Assembly: GCA_021613375.1 (NCBI GenBank)
Contig: CM038727.1
Location: 1,485,832-1,549,831, forward strand
DNA length: 64,000 bases
Direction: 5' to 3'
From: Megaleporinus macrocephalus
Lineage: Eukaryota; Chordata; Actinopteri; Characiformes; Anostomidae
Part shown: in pieces, positions 1 to 31,182 of the stretch
Numbering within the stretch: the first letter of the stretch is position 1
How the letters are laid out: each line of letters opens with the position of its first letter
The notes under the pieces: model-generated
Told to the model about the DNA's origin: nothing
Database searches by the model: none
Seen by the model: only the letters and a program-made list of their open reading frames with translations
Made by a program: the position numbers and the translations under genes

Positions 1-35
1 GCTTTGATTGGTAAACCTGTCACGTTTGCATTGGC

Positions 36-92
36 TTCCCCCCTCCTACCCCCCCCACCCCCACCCCCCCCACCCCTTTTCCCTTACCCCAC
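36..92 (-). other. G-rich tract downstream of the poly(A) signal (G-quadruplex-capable)
   Basis: On the minus strand this is a series of G runs of 4 to 9 separated by single T or A bases. It meets the usual G-quadruplex pattern and lies 55-110 nt past the zmynd11 AATAAA, where G-rich pause elements help termination. Confidence 0.5.
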
Positions 93-146
93 CCGCCGCT
101 CGCCTGCCAAAGACGTTCAGAACCACTATGACCGTATGATGATATG

Positions 147-152
147 TTTATT
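147..152 (-). terminator. zmynd11: poly(A) signal AATAAA for zmynd11
   Basis: TTTATT on the plus strand is a canonical AATAAA on the minus strand. The DNA downstream for this strand (about 39-120) is very G-rich on the transcript side, as expected of a downstream element. I did not find another AATAAA between here and the stop codon, but alternative signals such as ATTAAA are possible. Confidence 0.7.
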
Positions 153-720
153 GTTTATACAGAGTACTGGTACATACTGTAATGCAAGAGAGGGGGGGGG
201 CGGGGGCGTCTCCAACTCGGAGACCCTTGGGATGGGCGGGACTTTTGAACTTGTACACCACATTGATCCGAATACGAAAGGAAAAAAAAAAAAGAAAACA
301 AAGAAAAAGACTGCGCCTGGGGCCGGCTGGGGCCGCGGGGCCGTGCTTTCAGTAGTCCGTCGTTCCCCCCTTCACATAAATTAAAAGGATAATAAAAAGA
401 AGAGAAGAGGGGGGTCGCGCTTACAGAGTGACGCCGGGTTACCTTGAAAACAATAAAACGATAAAAGGTGCAGTCACAGAGGAGACGCGGCGAACGGACA
501 GGAAGTAACGACTTTCATGCGCAATGGAATGAAACAACTGCCCACAAAATTTTTTTTCCTTTTTTCTTTTTTTTTTCAGCCCACCTTTTTTTCAAATACA
601 CAGTTAATGCATTCATGAAATGTACATAACGCTACTAACGTGCACGTCTCAGCAAACAGTCACGTTCAGCGGCAGACACTTATTTACATGTAGTGCAACA
701 GTGTGTGATGTAAAGAGCAG

Positions 721-766
721 GAGATTCTCTCTCTCTCTTTTCCTCTCTCGCTCTCTCTCTTTCTCA
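721..766. repeat. CT/GA microsatellite in zmynd11 3'UTR
   Basis: Interrupted (CT)n tract on the plus strand, so (GA)n in the transcript. Confidence 0.8.
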
Positions 767-1889
767 GATGCCTCGGAAACACCTGCTGATTCCAGGTGTT
801 TCTCCAGGATTCCAGGATTCCTCTTTGACGTCTGTGCAAAGAGACGACAGAGAGCGACAGACAGCTTCTCCTCTTTTGAGAACTTTTTTTTTTCTTTTTT
901 TTTCTCCCTAACCTTCAGAAGCGTCTCTGGGGATATAAGTTGCATTTTGAGAAACTAAAAAAGCTTAAAATCTTTTTTTTTAAAATAAAAGCAGAATTTA
1001 CACGGATCTCTGTACAAACTGACCTCACGAGTCATACGACTCCGGCGATCCTGACACACCAGACCGATGCACGGCTTTTCTTTCCAGCCTTAAGGAAACA
1101 ACATAGGTAGCATTAGGTTGCACGAGCAAAGCGTGAGATATGGAAAAACACCAGGGAGGTGGGAAGGGGGGAGGGGGGCGAGGAAGAAGAGGGGGCTGTT
1201 TCACACATATAAACCTCACTCAGCAAAGATTTATAACTACAGAAAATGGACCCAAAATTAGCACATAAATAATCTGTTTTCATTAAAAATTCATCTTTCT
1301 ATTTTAAAGTGTAACATGAAATGTGCATATTCATAAATGGAAGAGATTGTATTTTTTTTTTTTTACCCCCCACGACAGAAACGACCTGCCGTGTTTAAAC
1401 CCTGTTCCCAAAAAAGATGATGCATCACAACCATTGATAAAAACCAAGCGCAGAGGAAAACACCACCGATGTCGGTCGACGCAGGCGGCGGACGTCGTCC
1501 GCGTGTATAAAAAGTCAGTATCTACATGGCGGGTGATTCGGGAATCACCGGTTTTAAAAAGGTTATTACTTCACATTTCAGTTAGTTCGGAGGCAAGCAA
1601 GTCTTTTCTCGTCAGACAGCAAATAAAAGAGATGTACGCGAGTTAAAACGGTAAAATCCGAGCGGAGGAGCGTGCGCCTCTGCGCTCCAGGAGAAGAAGT
1701 CCGCCGCCTCCGGGAAAAAGAGTGTCCTGGGGGTTGGAACGCTGCTGAAAGCCTCTGACTCCAGGCACCGAGGGAGAGGTGAGGACAGGGGAGAGGTGGC
1801 GGGGGGTGGGGGGGACAAATCATCCGATAGCGTGGCGCATTAGTTAGATGGGTGGAGGTAAGAGGGCGTGTGCGGCGACTGGCTGCGGC

Positions 1890-20651
<18,762 letters not shown>

Positions 20652-21169
20652 GGCTGTGCGCTCCAACCTGCAACGTACGTCAACGTGAGCGTTAAAGCCA
20701 GAACGAAACAAGACGAAGAGAAACATACCACGCAGATAGAAATACGCTTCATTACGACACTGGAGATTTTAAACTGGCAACAGTGTTTAGGTAGATTTTA
20801 GAGAAAAAAATATTACATCATACTTCAACTTTTCCATCAGCGTCGACTACAAATATAATAAAACAAAAAAAAAATTCTGTCTATGTGGCTTAATGTAATC
20901 GCCAGTTTCCCCCCGAAGCCAGAAATCAATTTTCTTTCAAATTTATTTTGTTTTGGTCAACCATGTTTTTGTTAACTTTGGAGGAACACCAAGCTTAGCT
21001 GTACAGAGGTGACCACCTTTACTGCAGGGGTGGAACCGAGGACCAGAGTCCAGCACAGCTTGGTCACTTTCCTGCTCGCGTTCACTTTCCTAGTCATTTG
21101 CTAAGGAGTAAAATTAGGGCTGCTTGACCAGGAACATCACTCCACTATACAGGAATCCAACCCTCCAAG

Positions 21170-21780
21170 ACTGGATCGACTGGGGAGGACGAGCTTCACG
21201 AAATCAACTGGGTGGACAAGCTTTACAGGATCAGCTGAGATGGACAAGCTTTACAGGATCAGCTGGGGAGGACAAGCTTTACAGGATCAGCTGGGGAGGA
21301 CAAGCTTTACAGGATCAGCTGGGGAGGACAAGCTTTACAGGATCAGCTGGGGAGGACAAGCTTTACAGGATCAGCTGGGGAGGACAAGCTTTACAGGATC
21401 AGCTGGGGAGGACAAGCTTTACAGGATCAACTGGAGAGGACAAGCTTTACAGGATCAGCTGGGGAGGACAAGCTTCACAGGATAAACTGGGGAGGACAAG
21501 CTTCACATGATAAACTGGGGAGGACAAGCTTTACAGGATCAGCTGGGGAGGACAAGCTTCACAGGATAAACTGGGGAGGACAAGCTTCACATGATAAACT
21601 GGGGAGGATGAGCTTTACAGGACCAACTAGGGAGGACAAGCTTTACAGGCTCAACAGGGAAGGATGAGCTTTACGAAATCAACTGGGAAGGACAAGCTTT
21701 ATAGGATCAACTGAGATGGACAAGCTTTACTGAAACAACTAAGGTGGACAAGCTTTACAGGATAAACTGGGTTGGACAAG
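21170..21780. repeat. 28-bp minisatellite, about 22 units
   Basis: Unit acaagctttacaggatcagc + tggggagg. The central units (21240-21480) are nearly identical and the outer ones diverged, the usual pattern of expansion from the middle. A period of 28 rotates the frame, yet all three plus frames stay mostly open, giving spurious open frames. Confidence 0.97.
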
Positions 21781-22304
21781 AGGTCTGATTAACACTCATT
21801 AAAAGCAATAAAACAATGAATTATTCTGAAGCCAATAAAGTGCCACAGAACTGGGCTTGGAGTCCAGCTCGTGAAGAACACATAATCCTGCCGCATCTGT
21901 CAAACGCTACGGCATCTTTTACAACATCATAAAAGTGAGAAACTATCACTCAGGAACCGAATACTGCAGTACGATATTCCTTACCACGCAGAACATCCTG
22001 ACACCTTTTACTGCTACACTAAATATCATTCTGAATAAGAGCATATCAAAACCATTATTCATGCAAAACTACTCAATAATCACCAACATACCTGCATGGC
22101 TTGCCTTTCTAGTATATTCTCTGGTAAGGAAGATATAACTGACACCTATGTCATCACTACCATCCACCCATGTGGTCTGAACCACCACCCAAAAGTGGTT
22201 TCCAATAAAACTGCTGTTTAGACTATCAGAAATAAACCTGAATACAATCTGGATATGAAATGTTCCTAAAATGTTGAAATACAATGACCTGGAATGAAGG
22301 GAAG

Positions 22305-23025
22305 AGCAGACTGGCTTTGAGCTGAGCAGTGTTTGAAAGTTTTATCTACTGACTTTCATTACAAAACAGTTTTCACTGCTTAACCATAGCACAAAATACA
22401 TATTCCATATATACACTTCCCTAGTATTTGCCTTTGTTTACCTCCATTAAAGTGATTTCTAGTTATTTTGCAAGTGGGGAATGGCAACAACTGGTAGGCA
22501 ATCATAACGAATATCACATTTTAAGAAACAGCAACATGAATTTACAGATTTAAGCAAAACTAATACTCAATGATTTGGTGGCCCAATTTCTTTTCCCCCC
22601 AAATTCCATCATACTCCAGAAATTCCATGACCTGTGTGAACCCTGACCCTATCTTGCTTAAAGCATAGAACCAATATAGAGGGGAAAACAGGCTGGCTTT
22701 GAGCTGAGCAGTGTTTGAAAGTTTTATCTATTGTCTTTCATTACAAAACAGTTTTCACTGTTTAACCATAGCACAAAATATACATTCCATATACACACTT
22801 TTCTTGTATTTGCCTTTGTTTACCTCCAATAAAGTGATTTTGCAAGTGGGGAATGGCAACAACAGGTAGGCAATCATAAAGAATATCACATTTTAAGAAA
22901 CAGCAACACAAATTTACAGATTTAAACAAAACTCTAATACTCAATGATTTGGTGGCCCAATTCCATCATACTCCAGAAATTCCATGACCTGCAGGAACCC
23001 TGGCCCTGATTAAAGCATAGGCACA
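22305..23025. repeat. About 380-bp direct tandem duplication
   Basis: 22305-22670 and 22685-23022 share long identical blocks (ctggctttgagctgagcagt, tttgcctttgtttacctcca, caatgatttggtggcccaat). The second unit lacks a few short stretches. Confidence 0.9.
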
Positions 23026-23479
23026 GTATGGAGGTGTACCAAGCCTCCAGTCACACTCATACAGGTGTCAATTAATGATTACAGTGGTTCACATGAGGCG
23101 AGTCTGGTGCTGCTTGTTTTGCTTTTAACCCAACTTGATCAGGGAAGTTAAGAAATCTGCTCAGGATTAGAACCCAGATGTGCATTAGCACCAAAGCCAG
23201 TGTAGAAAGAGAAGCTCACACGCCAGTTAATAAACAAGGCCTGGACTTTTATTACAGATCCGAGATCTTCTACTACTCTTCAGCCACAGTGTCCAGCTGA
23301 CTGGCCCACTCGGGGGAGAACACGTATCCCAGGGTTCTGTTAGGAGGTGGATTAAATCCATGTGGCAGGTTTTAATGACGAGCATTAATGAAGCCCAAGC
23401 TGTTGAGCACTAGAGTGTCGGAATGTAGAAGAAGCTGGTGAAGGCAAGAGCGAGCTGCAAGCTAAAAGCACAGCACGGA

Positions 23480-24070
23480 GGGTTAAACGAGGCCTCATGT
23501 TTATTAACCATAAACAATAAAAACACGCAGTTTAGTCCTGCTGCGCTACACAAGCCGAAACAACGGCGGCTCCGTGGCTCCCAGCCCACAACGAGGACAC
23601 GCCAAAGCAGCTCCCTTTCGCCTAATACAGCTTTGTCCGACTCTAAAGATCGAAAACGGGTCCACACGCGAAGCTGGACGGTCGAAAATCTAACAGTCCG
23701 TGCGCGCCGCGTTGAGGCGTCCTCAGCAGAGCGAAGCGCGGACGCCATGTTGCTGTTCCTCCTCGCTGCGAGACAAAACCAGGCGGTTACGAGCGGATTT
23801 GTTTTGTGCTCCGGACGCGGAAAACGGCAGTGAATCGGCCCGTTTCCGCGCGTACTTACCACCGTCCGATAGCTAATTCGATGCCGCGCCTTCTAGTCCG
23901 GCTCACGACGCTCACATTTGTGGTTTGGGAGGTGAAATGTGAGCGGAGCGCAGCGCCAGGCCCGCCGGCCCCACTTCCACTCGAGGCGGTAAACACAAGC
24001 TGGCTGGCTGGCTGGCTGCGTTCAGGGCGCTGGAGAGCTCTAGCGGCCGCACCGGGAGTTGCTGCCTGCT
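23480..24070 (-). promoter_or_regulatory. zmynd11: CpG-rich promoter region of zmynd11
   Basis: The densest CG dinucleotide cluster in the window, around the first-exon donor. It includes a GCCATGTT box (23744-23751) that fits the YY1 core GCCATnTT, and an ETS-like GTGGAAGTG on the minus strand near 23970. No TATA box is seen, as expected of a housekeeping CpG promoter. The transcription start is not determined. Confidence 0.75.
23860..24050 (-). other. zmynd11: zmynd11 non-coding exon 1 (5'UTR), right end uncertain
   Basis: An excellent minus-strand donor CGGACGGTG|gtaagtac ends at 23860 and pairs with the acceptor of exon 2 (20667). The exon lies in the CpG island. I cannot fix its 5' end; about 24,050 is a guess. 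Confidence 0.6.
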
Positions 24071-24743
24071 TTTCTGCCTGCACGTACACCAGAACACACA
24101 CTGAGCCGCCGTACACAAAGAAATACATAACATTAATACGATAATATTAATATATCATCTCACTCGGAGCGCGATTATAGCTGTAAGCTGGACTGGCGTT
24201 GGTCCTTTAGTGATGGACTGATATTGATATGTGATATCATATTTATTGATGATAAGCGAGTATGTTCTGCTGTTGGGGTGGTGTGTTGTGAGCTGGGAGA
24301 TGGGTTTGCTGATGTGTTTGAAGGAATTTTATGAAGTTGGGCCACTACGAGCTCAGCGCCACCGCAAGAGGGCGCCCTATCAAAGCAAATGCACCTATTA
24401 TAGTCGCTTTATTAGGAACAGCTCGCTCAGGCAGCCAATCACGTGTCAGCAATAAATACATATATTTATATTATATGCAAAAATCTGCATACAATATTTG
24501 AAATGCATAACAATTTCAAATCAGCTCACCACCTTACAACAGATCTACTACTTTAATTCAACTAAAAGTCCCCAAAACAAACACTACTTTCGGCTCCTCG
24601 TCTTTTCAGACTGGAACCCGCTCCAGAAAACATTTAAATTACAGACATTTATTCTAATCACAGAATTTAAGAAATGCATCAGTAATATTGTTACTGATAC
24701 TTGCAACTGTTTTGCTATTAATTGGGTGTTTTATTTCTTTTTT

Positions 24744-24747
<4 letters not shown>

Positions 24748-24787
<40 letters not shown>

Positions 24788-24790
24788 TCT
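24748..24790. repeat. (ATT)n microsatellite
   Basis: About 14 ATT units, followed by a C/T-rich stretch. Confidence 0.95.
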
Positions 24791-24847
24791 ATTTTTCCTC
24801 CTCATTCCCTTTCCTCGTTCTCTTTTGTCTTGTTTTATCATTTTATC

Positions 24848-24945
24848 CAAGTTCAAGTTTTAAGTTTATTTGTCATTTGCACATTATGTCAGGACATAAC
24901 ATACATTGAAATGTTAGGCTCAGATACAACTCTCTATATATAGTA
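24848..24945. mobile_element. Retroelement-like fragment
   Basis: agttcaagttttaagtttat, ttgtcatttgcacatta and gaaatgttaggctcagat resemble a sequence common in fish retroelement ends. Identification is from memory. Confidence 0.35.
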
Positions 24946-25154
24946 AAAACCGTTCAAACATAACAATAAATAGACAATAATGAAATAAAATAAGCTAAAA
25001 TATATACATTTAGTAATAACTGAAATATATAAAATAATATAATAAACATATACAAGATGTATACATAAGATATACCGGAGGACATATGTAGAAACCTTGC
25101 ATAGGCAGGTTATCTAGGAAAATAAATCTATTTAAAGTGACTAAGTAGAGTTTA

Positions 25155-25232
25155 CCCAGCGCTCTCCCCAGTGCTCTCCCCAGTGCTCTTCCCAGTGCTC
25201 TTCCCAGTGCTCTCCCCAGTGCTCTCCCCAGT
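25155..25232. repeat. 12-bp minisatellite
   Basis: About 6.5 units of agtgctctcccc with a C-to-T variant (agtgctcttccc). Confidence 0.95.
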
Positions 25233-25649
25233 GGGGCCATTCGGAACCACCAGAACCATGTCTGTTCTTCTTACTGATGTACCCTTTCCCTCAAGTAGCT
25301 AAATAGGAATATATTCGTAATGACTTAACTGGTTAAATCAAAGCGTAAATAAAATAAATAGAAATAAAAAAGCTCTCTTCAACTTTATTTACATTAAAGG
25401 AATGGACACTGTCCACTCACTGTCCAGTTTTGTAGCTTTGTAGTTTAACCTGACTTCTAAATGTCCCCTCATCTAAACTCCAAGGCTTTGGTGATCAGGA
25501 TTTTTCCAGACTTGCTCCTTGACTCATCAAACAATCTTCCTCTCTTTCCATATTTCAATCTAATCTTAAGACTCGCCTCTTCTCTCTCGCCTACGGCGTC
25601 TAGTTATTGTCAGGTTGATGCTTCTTCTCTACTCTTTGTGTGTTAAATG

Positions 25650-25745
25650 TTTCTATGTGGTGGTGGTGTGTTAGTGTGTGTTGTGCTGGTGTGAGTGGAT
25701 CAGTGTTTAAGCACTGTGTCCACTCACTGTCCACTCAATTAGACA
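25650..25745. mobile_element. Fragment of the 9.7-kb palindromic MITE
   Basis: tggtggtggtgtgttagtgt and gtgctggtgtgagtggatca match 9800-9860, followed by gtccactcactgtccactca, the phrase repeated in the 51.8-kb array. Confidence 0.75.
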
Positions 25746-26230
25746 GTAGATGTCAAGTCAGAGATGACAAACGTCATACAATATGTTTGTCCCCTTGTTA
25801 GGTGAGGTGGTCCCTTGCTTGCCTGTGTCCAATTAGGTGCACTAGGCCAGGGGGGTCCCACTTAAAACATTTTTCCCCAACAAGGCTGCTCACAAGCGCC
25901 CCCGATGAGCACCTAATGTGCCCCCTCTCATACATCTGCATCAGAACACTTTCATGAGAGCAGTTGTCCATCATCCACCGTGATCCTGTGACGTTTCTTC
26001 ACATAAATCAGTTACAAGGAGAAAAACACTCCCAGTCAAAAGTTTGGACACACCCAAGTGGAAAAAAAAAAAGAGCAAATGAGCTCATTTCTAAAAGACC
26101 CTCTAAACATTCTTTAAACACAACCAGATGTTTAATTCTGCTCCAGGAATAATTCCATACCGACTATTCTATAGTTCTGATCTCTTCACACTTATTCACT
26201 AATATTAGTACTATTCATATAGTACAAATT

Positions 26231-26610
26231 AGAGATGGACTGCTCAGCGTTTTTGAGGCCGATTCTGATCACTGAACACCTTTCAGCGTGATCGACCGAT
26301 ACCGATTGAGGGCGGGGCTATATGCCACGGCAGGGCTACATGGAGTTAGTAGTGCAAGTAAGTCATGAACATGCCGTTAACGCCACAAACTGTTCTCGCG
26401 AGGCCGCTGCTTTAGTCAGTCTGCGGAAAATGAAAGGGTATGAATTTCCACCTAGTGGTTCAGATAGGAATAACAGGGACCTGGCCGGAGGGCGTTTCAA
26501 CAAAACGCTAGCTGGAAACAGAAATTAGGCTAATTTGTTTAACGCCATCGATCGGCTCTCGGGATACATTGGTGAAATATCGGCTGATCACAAATTGGCC
26601 GATATCGATA
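26231..26610. mobile_element. Short DNA element, copy B of the 7.09-kb family
   Basis: Shares agatggactg-tcagcg, tttttgaggccgattctg and gccacggcagggctacatg with 7087-7235. It runs to about 26610, where ttggccgatatcgatacata mirrors the element's left half in style. The 68-codon frame inside is chance. Confidence 0.55.
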
Positions 26611-26669
26611 CATAGCCGAAAGATACACATAAACAACTTTTGGATTATTTATGTATTTTTAAGGCTGAA

Positions 26670-26990
26670 CAGCCATTTGTTGATCAGAAAGGCAATTAAA
26701 AGCACTGCTTGCTCACCTTTAGTCAATGTCATAGAAGTGTGCACTCCAAAGAGAACCTCCAGGCAAGAATTGGGACAGGGCCTGAGTATGAACCATGTGG
26801 ATCTCTTCATGGCTTCTACTGGACACTTCCAGCATGATACTGCAACCTGTCAGCAACCGTGAGTCGTTTCACATGGAGAGTATCTCGATGGCCTCTTCCG
26901 TCTCCAAGACAGCATCTCTGGAATGTGACAGAACAAGAGATTTACAGCTGAGCGTGCAGCTAACAGATCTGTCATAAGATCATAGAGCAG
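26670..26990. repeat. Dispersed element copy 1 (direct partner at 27.92 kb)
   Basis: Long shared blocks with 27920-28230: atgtggatctcttcatgg, ctactggacacttccagcat, caacctgtcagcaacc, tgtgacagaacaagagatt. The second copy ends near a Tc1-type end (cataataatgtgactgac, 28315-28335), so this is likely an internal part of a Tc1-like family. Confidence 0.65.
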
Positions 26991-27914
26991 AATTTGTATT
27001 TGTGTCACAATTATATTATTGTTTGTTACTTATTTTTATTGCTTTATTTTATTTATTGCTACCTATGGGCAGTTTAGAGTGATACACACTCCACACAGAA
27101 CCACCCGGACCGGGAATCCAACCCAGATCATCTTACTGTGAGGAGACAGTGCTGAACATTACAACCCGTTTAACTTTTTATGTAGAAATATTATCTTTTA
27201 TTTAGTTTATTAATTTAATCTTAATTTATCTCGTAATTATTTTGGCTTTTATCTTGTATTTCATTGTAAATTATGTATTTCTGTTCATTTTAGTTTTTAC
27301 CTGAAAAAATACCATTTAAATTTCTTTCAATCCCTTTAAGTTGTAAATGCTCTGCTGCATTGAAAATCAGGGTCATCCTCAATGTATTTCAGAGTGAAAA
27401 TAAATGTTGACTGATTGATTGATGGATGGTTTGATTGATATCACAACTGAACTCAAAAACCTACACCGGTTACCATCACGTCGAATCACTTATAAGGTGT
27501 TACTGCTTACACATAAACACTGCACTGGGTCACATATCTGAACTGTTAGCTTCATACTGTCCATCTCTCTGGTTACGGTCAGCGAGCTCTGGGCTGCTTG
27601 TGGTACCGGAGACTAGTCACTGTACTCGAGCGTTCTCCTCCACTGCTCCTGGATGTGGAATCAGCCTCCTGATAACATCTGAGCAGCAGACAGTGTAAAC
27701 TCTTTTAAAGCTCTTATTAAAACTCACTGTTCTAGAGCAGAATATCGTTGCTAATTTCCTTCTTTTCGCTCTTCTATTATGGTTTATTACTCCGTATGTT
27801 TGTATTCTTATTTGATGTATATGTGCTGTTTGTTTTTATGCCTCTTGTTTTTATCTTTTGCTTATTTTTCTTTTTTTCTTTTTACTTTATTCTAGTATCT
27901 CATTTATGTATTTT

Positions 27915-28335
27915 AAGGTGGCCCATCAGAAAGGCATTTACAATCACTGCTTGTGCTCACCTTTAGTCAACATCATAGAAGTGCGCACGCCAAGAACTTC
28001 AGAGCACGGGCCTGAGTATGGACCATGTGGATCTCTTCATGGTTTCTACTGGACACTTCCAGCATGATACCGCAACCTGTCAGCAACCATGAGTCGTTTC
28101 ACACAGAGAGCATCTCGGTGGCCTCTGTCGTCTCCAACACAGCACCTCTGGGATGTGACAGAACAAGAGATTAACAGCATGAGCGTGCAGCTAACGAATC
28201 TATGATAAGATCATGGAGCAGAATTTCTAAGGAACGACAGAGGGTAGGATTAGTAGACTACCTAACACTAGTTAACATTGTTTACTAACATCACTCTGGA
28301 CTTTAGCTGGTGCTCATAATAATGTGACTGACTTT
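27915..28335. repeat. Dispersed element copy 2 with Tc1-type end
   Basis: Partner of 26670-26990. The right end gctcataataatgtgactga resembles the terminal repeat seen at 8758 and 31616. Confidence 0.65.
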
Positions 28336-28339
28336 TTCA

Positions 28340-31180
28340 CAGTAAACGAGGCTTCCTGTTCAAATTTTTCTGTCCACCTAAAAACAGAAAACTGGTCTAG
28401 GGTTAGGCCGTAACTGAAATTGAAAGTGGGTTCTCTCCCCTGACCTTAGCTAGACCAAACACCGGACACTGTTAAAACCAGGAAACTGAAGTTTATTGTC
28501 AACAAAGGAGTGATGGATGGGACATTGGCTTCAGGGACGGGCAAATGCCAAAATAACAAACAAAACAACTGAAGAAAGAAATCTAACTAAACCTGAAAAC
28601 AAAGCTAACAAAAATACACCAAACTACCCCTAACTCCCCTAACTACCCCCCTAACCCTTAACTCCCTACCACAAAACAGGAGAAAAGGGTAGATAAACAA
28701 AAGGCACCCGTCCCCTACGTCCCACAGAGATCTTATGGAATCTAACAAAGCTGTAGCTAAATGTACAAATGTAGTGGAGCGTGCCGGGCTGGTCTGGGCA
28801 GGAGTTGTTCCAGGTCAGGTCAAAGGAGAGAACCTTGAACATCTCCACAGCATGGCCTCTTGATGATCTTTTATATTGCAAGGTGCCTCCTAGTGGTAAA
28901 TCATGAACCTGCACAATGTCACAAAGAAAAAACACACACAACAACATGGCCACCAAAAGACCTAAAAAAAAGGCTAACACCCCCACCCTTAAGAAAAAAC
29001 ATCTTAAAATGTTTTATTAACAGTGTGCAAGCACCACCACTGCATGACTCATGTAAAAATTTGCAACCAATACATCAATCAGGGCACTTACAACATGTTC
29101 AAGTTACAGTAACTCATACCTGAGGTCGTAACACGTTGCAGCTACAACCTTGTGCTGGTGCAATTATGAGAGTGAGGGCAGTTTGAGCACACTGGCTGGA
29201 TCTGGACGACCAGTCACTACGATACCACCCCAAATTATGATTCTCAAAATAATAGACCATTAATAGATGGTTATAAGAAAAAATAACTACCGGCTTGTTT
29301 GTTTACTACCTGTGTACCTTTTTGGTGTTATGTTATCTACAAAGAATCAAACGTGTTGATAAAAAATGAGTAATGAAGCTGAAAGACTACATTTTCCCCA
29401 GTGCTTGAGTTCTGTAGACTAAGAGCTCTGAAAATGTACTGCTAGCTCACTGATGAGCGCATTTACTGACACATCATGGGTTTTACAAAAACAACAAAAT
29501 CTCTAACTTATGCTTGGTGCTATTACACCTTTAGGTGGCAGCGGTGAGTAATGCTTGGGCATAGACAACTAGGAAATAATATCAGCCAACTTGGCCGTGT
29601 TAGACTTGAGCTTTAACAGTTTGCATACAATAAACCAAAAATACAATTACATAGTTAATCACAATTATAAATACCAATTCATCATCGACTGGAGTTTAAT
29701 GATTGGGACATTTATGACAAACTTGTTCAGTACATGGAACTGAGGAAGTCCAACCAGTTAACAGACACTTTGACTGTCAGTCATTAACCTACATATTTGG
29801 TCACTATAATCTCTGCCGCTTCCTAAGTGACCTACTGTCAAAGATGAGTTTCCACTGTCAAACACTCCAGTCCGTTATTCCTAACGCTGCCGAATCCACG
29901 CAGCAGGACAATCCTGCGTTCTGCTATTTACATTAGCATGTCATAACAGGACAGAGAGGGTTCTTGGGTAGTGCCGGGAGAGTAAACACAGGAAAGGAGT
30001 CGTTTCAAAAGCCAGCCGCTCGTACAAAAGGGTTCACAGACGATCGCAGATGCTGCCATTCTTATTCAGTAGTAATACCTCAGCAGTGGAAAGTATTCAG
30101 CTACAGTCCTAATGAACGCCGGGTCACGGTACATCAAACTTTCACAGTTTTCTGCGAAGCCTGCTGTGGCCAGATTTTCTTGGAGTGGAGCATGCTTACA
30201 TTTCTTTCCCTTAATATCACAACAAAGCATTTAAACGTCTAAACAGACAATCCAACATCATATAAAATGTTTATCATACTTGCTATTATTGCGACAAACT
30301 CAGGTTTTCGGAGCCAGTTTCTGATGTGGAACCATGTTAGTGGCGGAGAGAAGAAAACGACAGGAATGAGAACGCTCAAACCCACCGAATAATTCTGACG
30401 CATGGGTAAACATTACCAAACAAGGCCCACCGAGTTACGTGACAAGAACGGAATTTGTTTTATTGTTGAATGCTTTATGTGAGAAACATGTAACCGTGTG
30501 CTCGTCGCTGCCCGTAAGGCTCCTCGTGCTTTTCCTCTCGTTTCTGTAGTCGGTTCAGAAACTGCTGCCTTCTTTTAGTAACATCAGTTGGATTTGTTTA
30601 CGTGTTAAATAGGTCATTTCTGTGCTTGTGGTAAAATAACAACTGAAACGTTTCTTCACTGAAATGTAGACATGACAGGGCCATATCTTAATAAGAGACG
30701 CTCTGAATAGAACCGTGAACACTTAAAGAACCTTTTTTCATGTTTAAAAGCTAAACACCAGCTAATATGAGTGTCAAACGCATAAATACAGCAAAACTTG
30801 AGTTCCTTGTGATTATAGTCAGTTTAATTTTCACAAATTCAAGCAATACGACTTGAAAGACTGTGGCTTTGCCCTGCCACGCCTTCTGGAACCTGCCGTA
30901 GGCGTCATTGGTGTGATGTAGGTGGTGGACTTTGCAAGGTAATGCAAAATGACAGAAAGGTGTTGTTGTTTTTGGCTGCAGTTATTGGATGTACAGTAGA
31001 ACCTTTGTGCACAAACAGCCCAAAGACCCCCAAATATCCAGAAAGTGGACCAAATTTGTCAACTATCAGTGGACACACTGGAAAGGACCATCCTCTCAAT
31101 CCAACACCTGAAGATTATCACTACTGTGGTACGTGGAAAGCTGGGTTTTCTTTACTTGATTAAATGTTTCTATACACACA
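28340..31180. other. Intergenic, nothing recognised
   Basis: Between the Tc1 fragments I see ordinary AT-rich DNA, a low-complexity taactccccta-like patch (28615-28670), and no exon or RNA gene I can support. Confidence 0.4.
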
Positions 31181-31182
31181 CT

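Larger units (their letters stand above)
130..1889 (-). other. zmynd11: zmynd11 3'UTR
   Basis: About 1.75 kb between the stop codon and the poly(A) signal at 147-152, with no plausible coding frame. It has T/A-rich blocks (548-610, 885-1000), a CT/GA repeat (721-766) and G-rich runs (1150-1185, 1800-1816). The length fits the long 3'UTR known for this gene. The exact cleavage site is inferred. Confidence 0.75.
20668..23859. other. zmynd11: zmynd11 intron 1 (3.2 kb)
   Basis: Separates the non-coding first exon from the ATG exon. Holds a 28-bp minisatellite (21170-21780) and a 380-bp tandem duplication (22305-23025). Near 23400-23859 it becomes CpG-rich. Confidence 0.8.

Noticed and set aside
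4..958. Plus-strand open frames of 112 to 126 codons at the left edge
   Set aside because: They consist of homopolymer and low-complexity runs antisense to the zmynd11 3'UTR.
23438..24144. Several open frames of 73 to 150 codons around the CpG island
   Set aside because: GC-rich DNA has few stops; the frames overlap on both strands, lack splice logic and differ from the zmynd11 frame.
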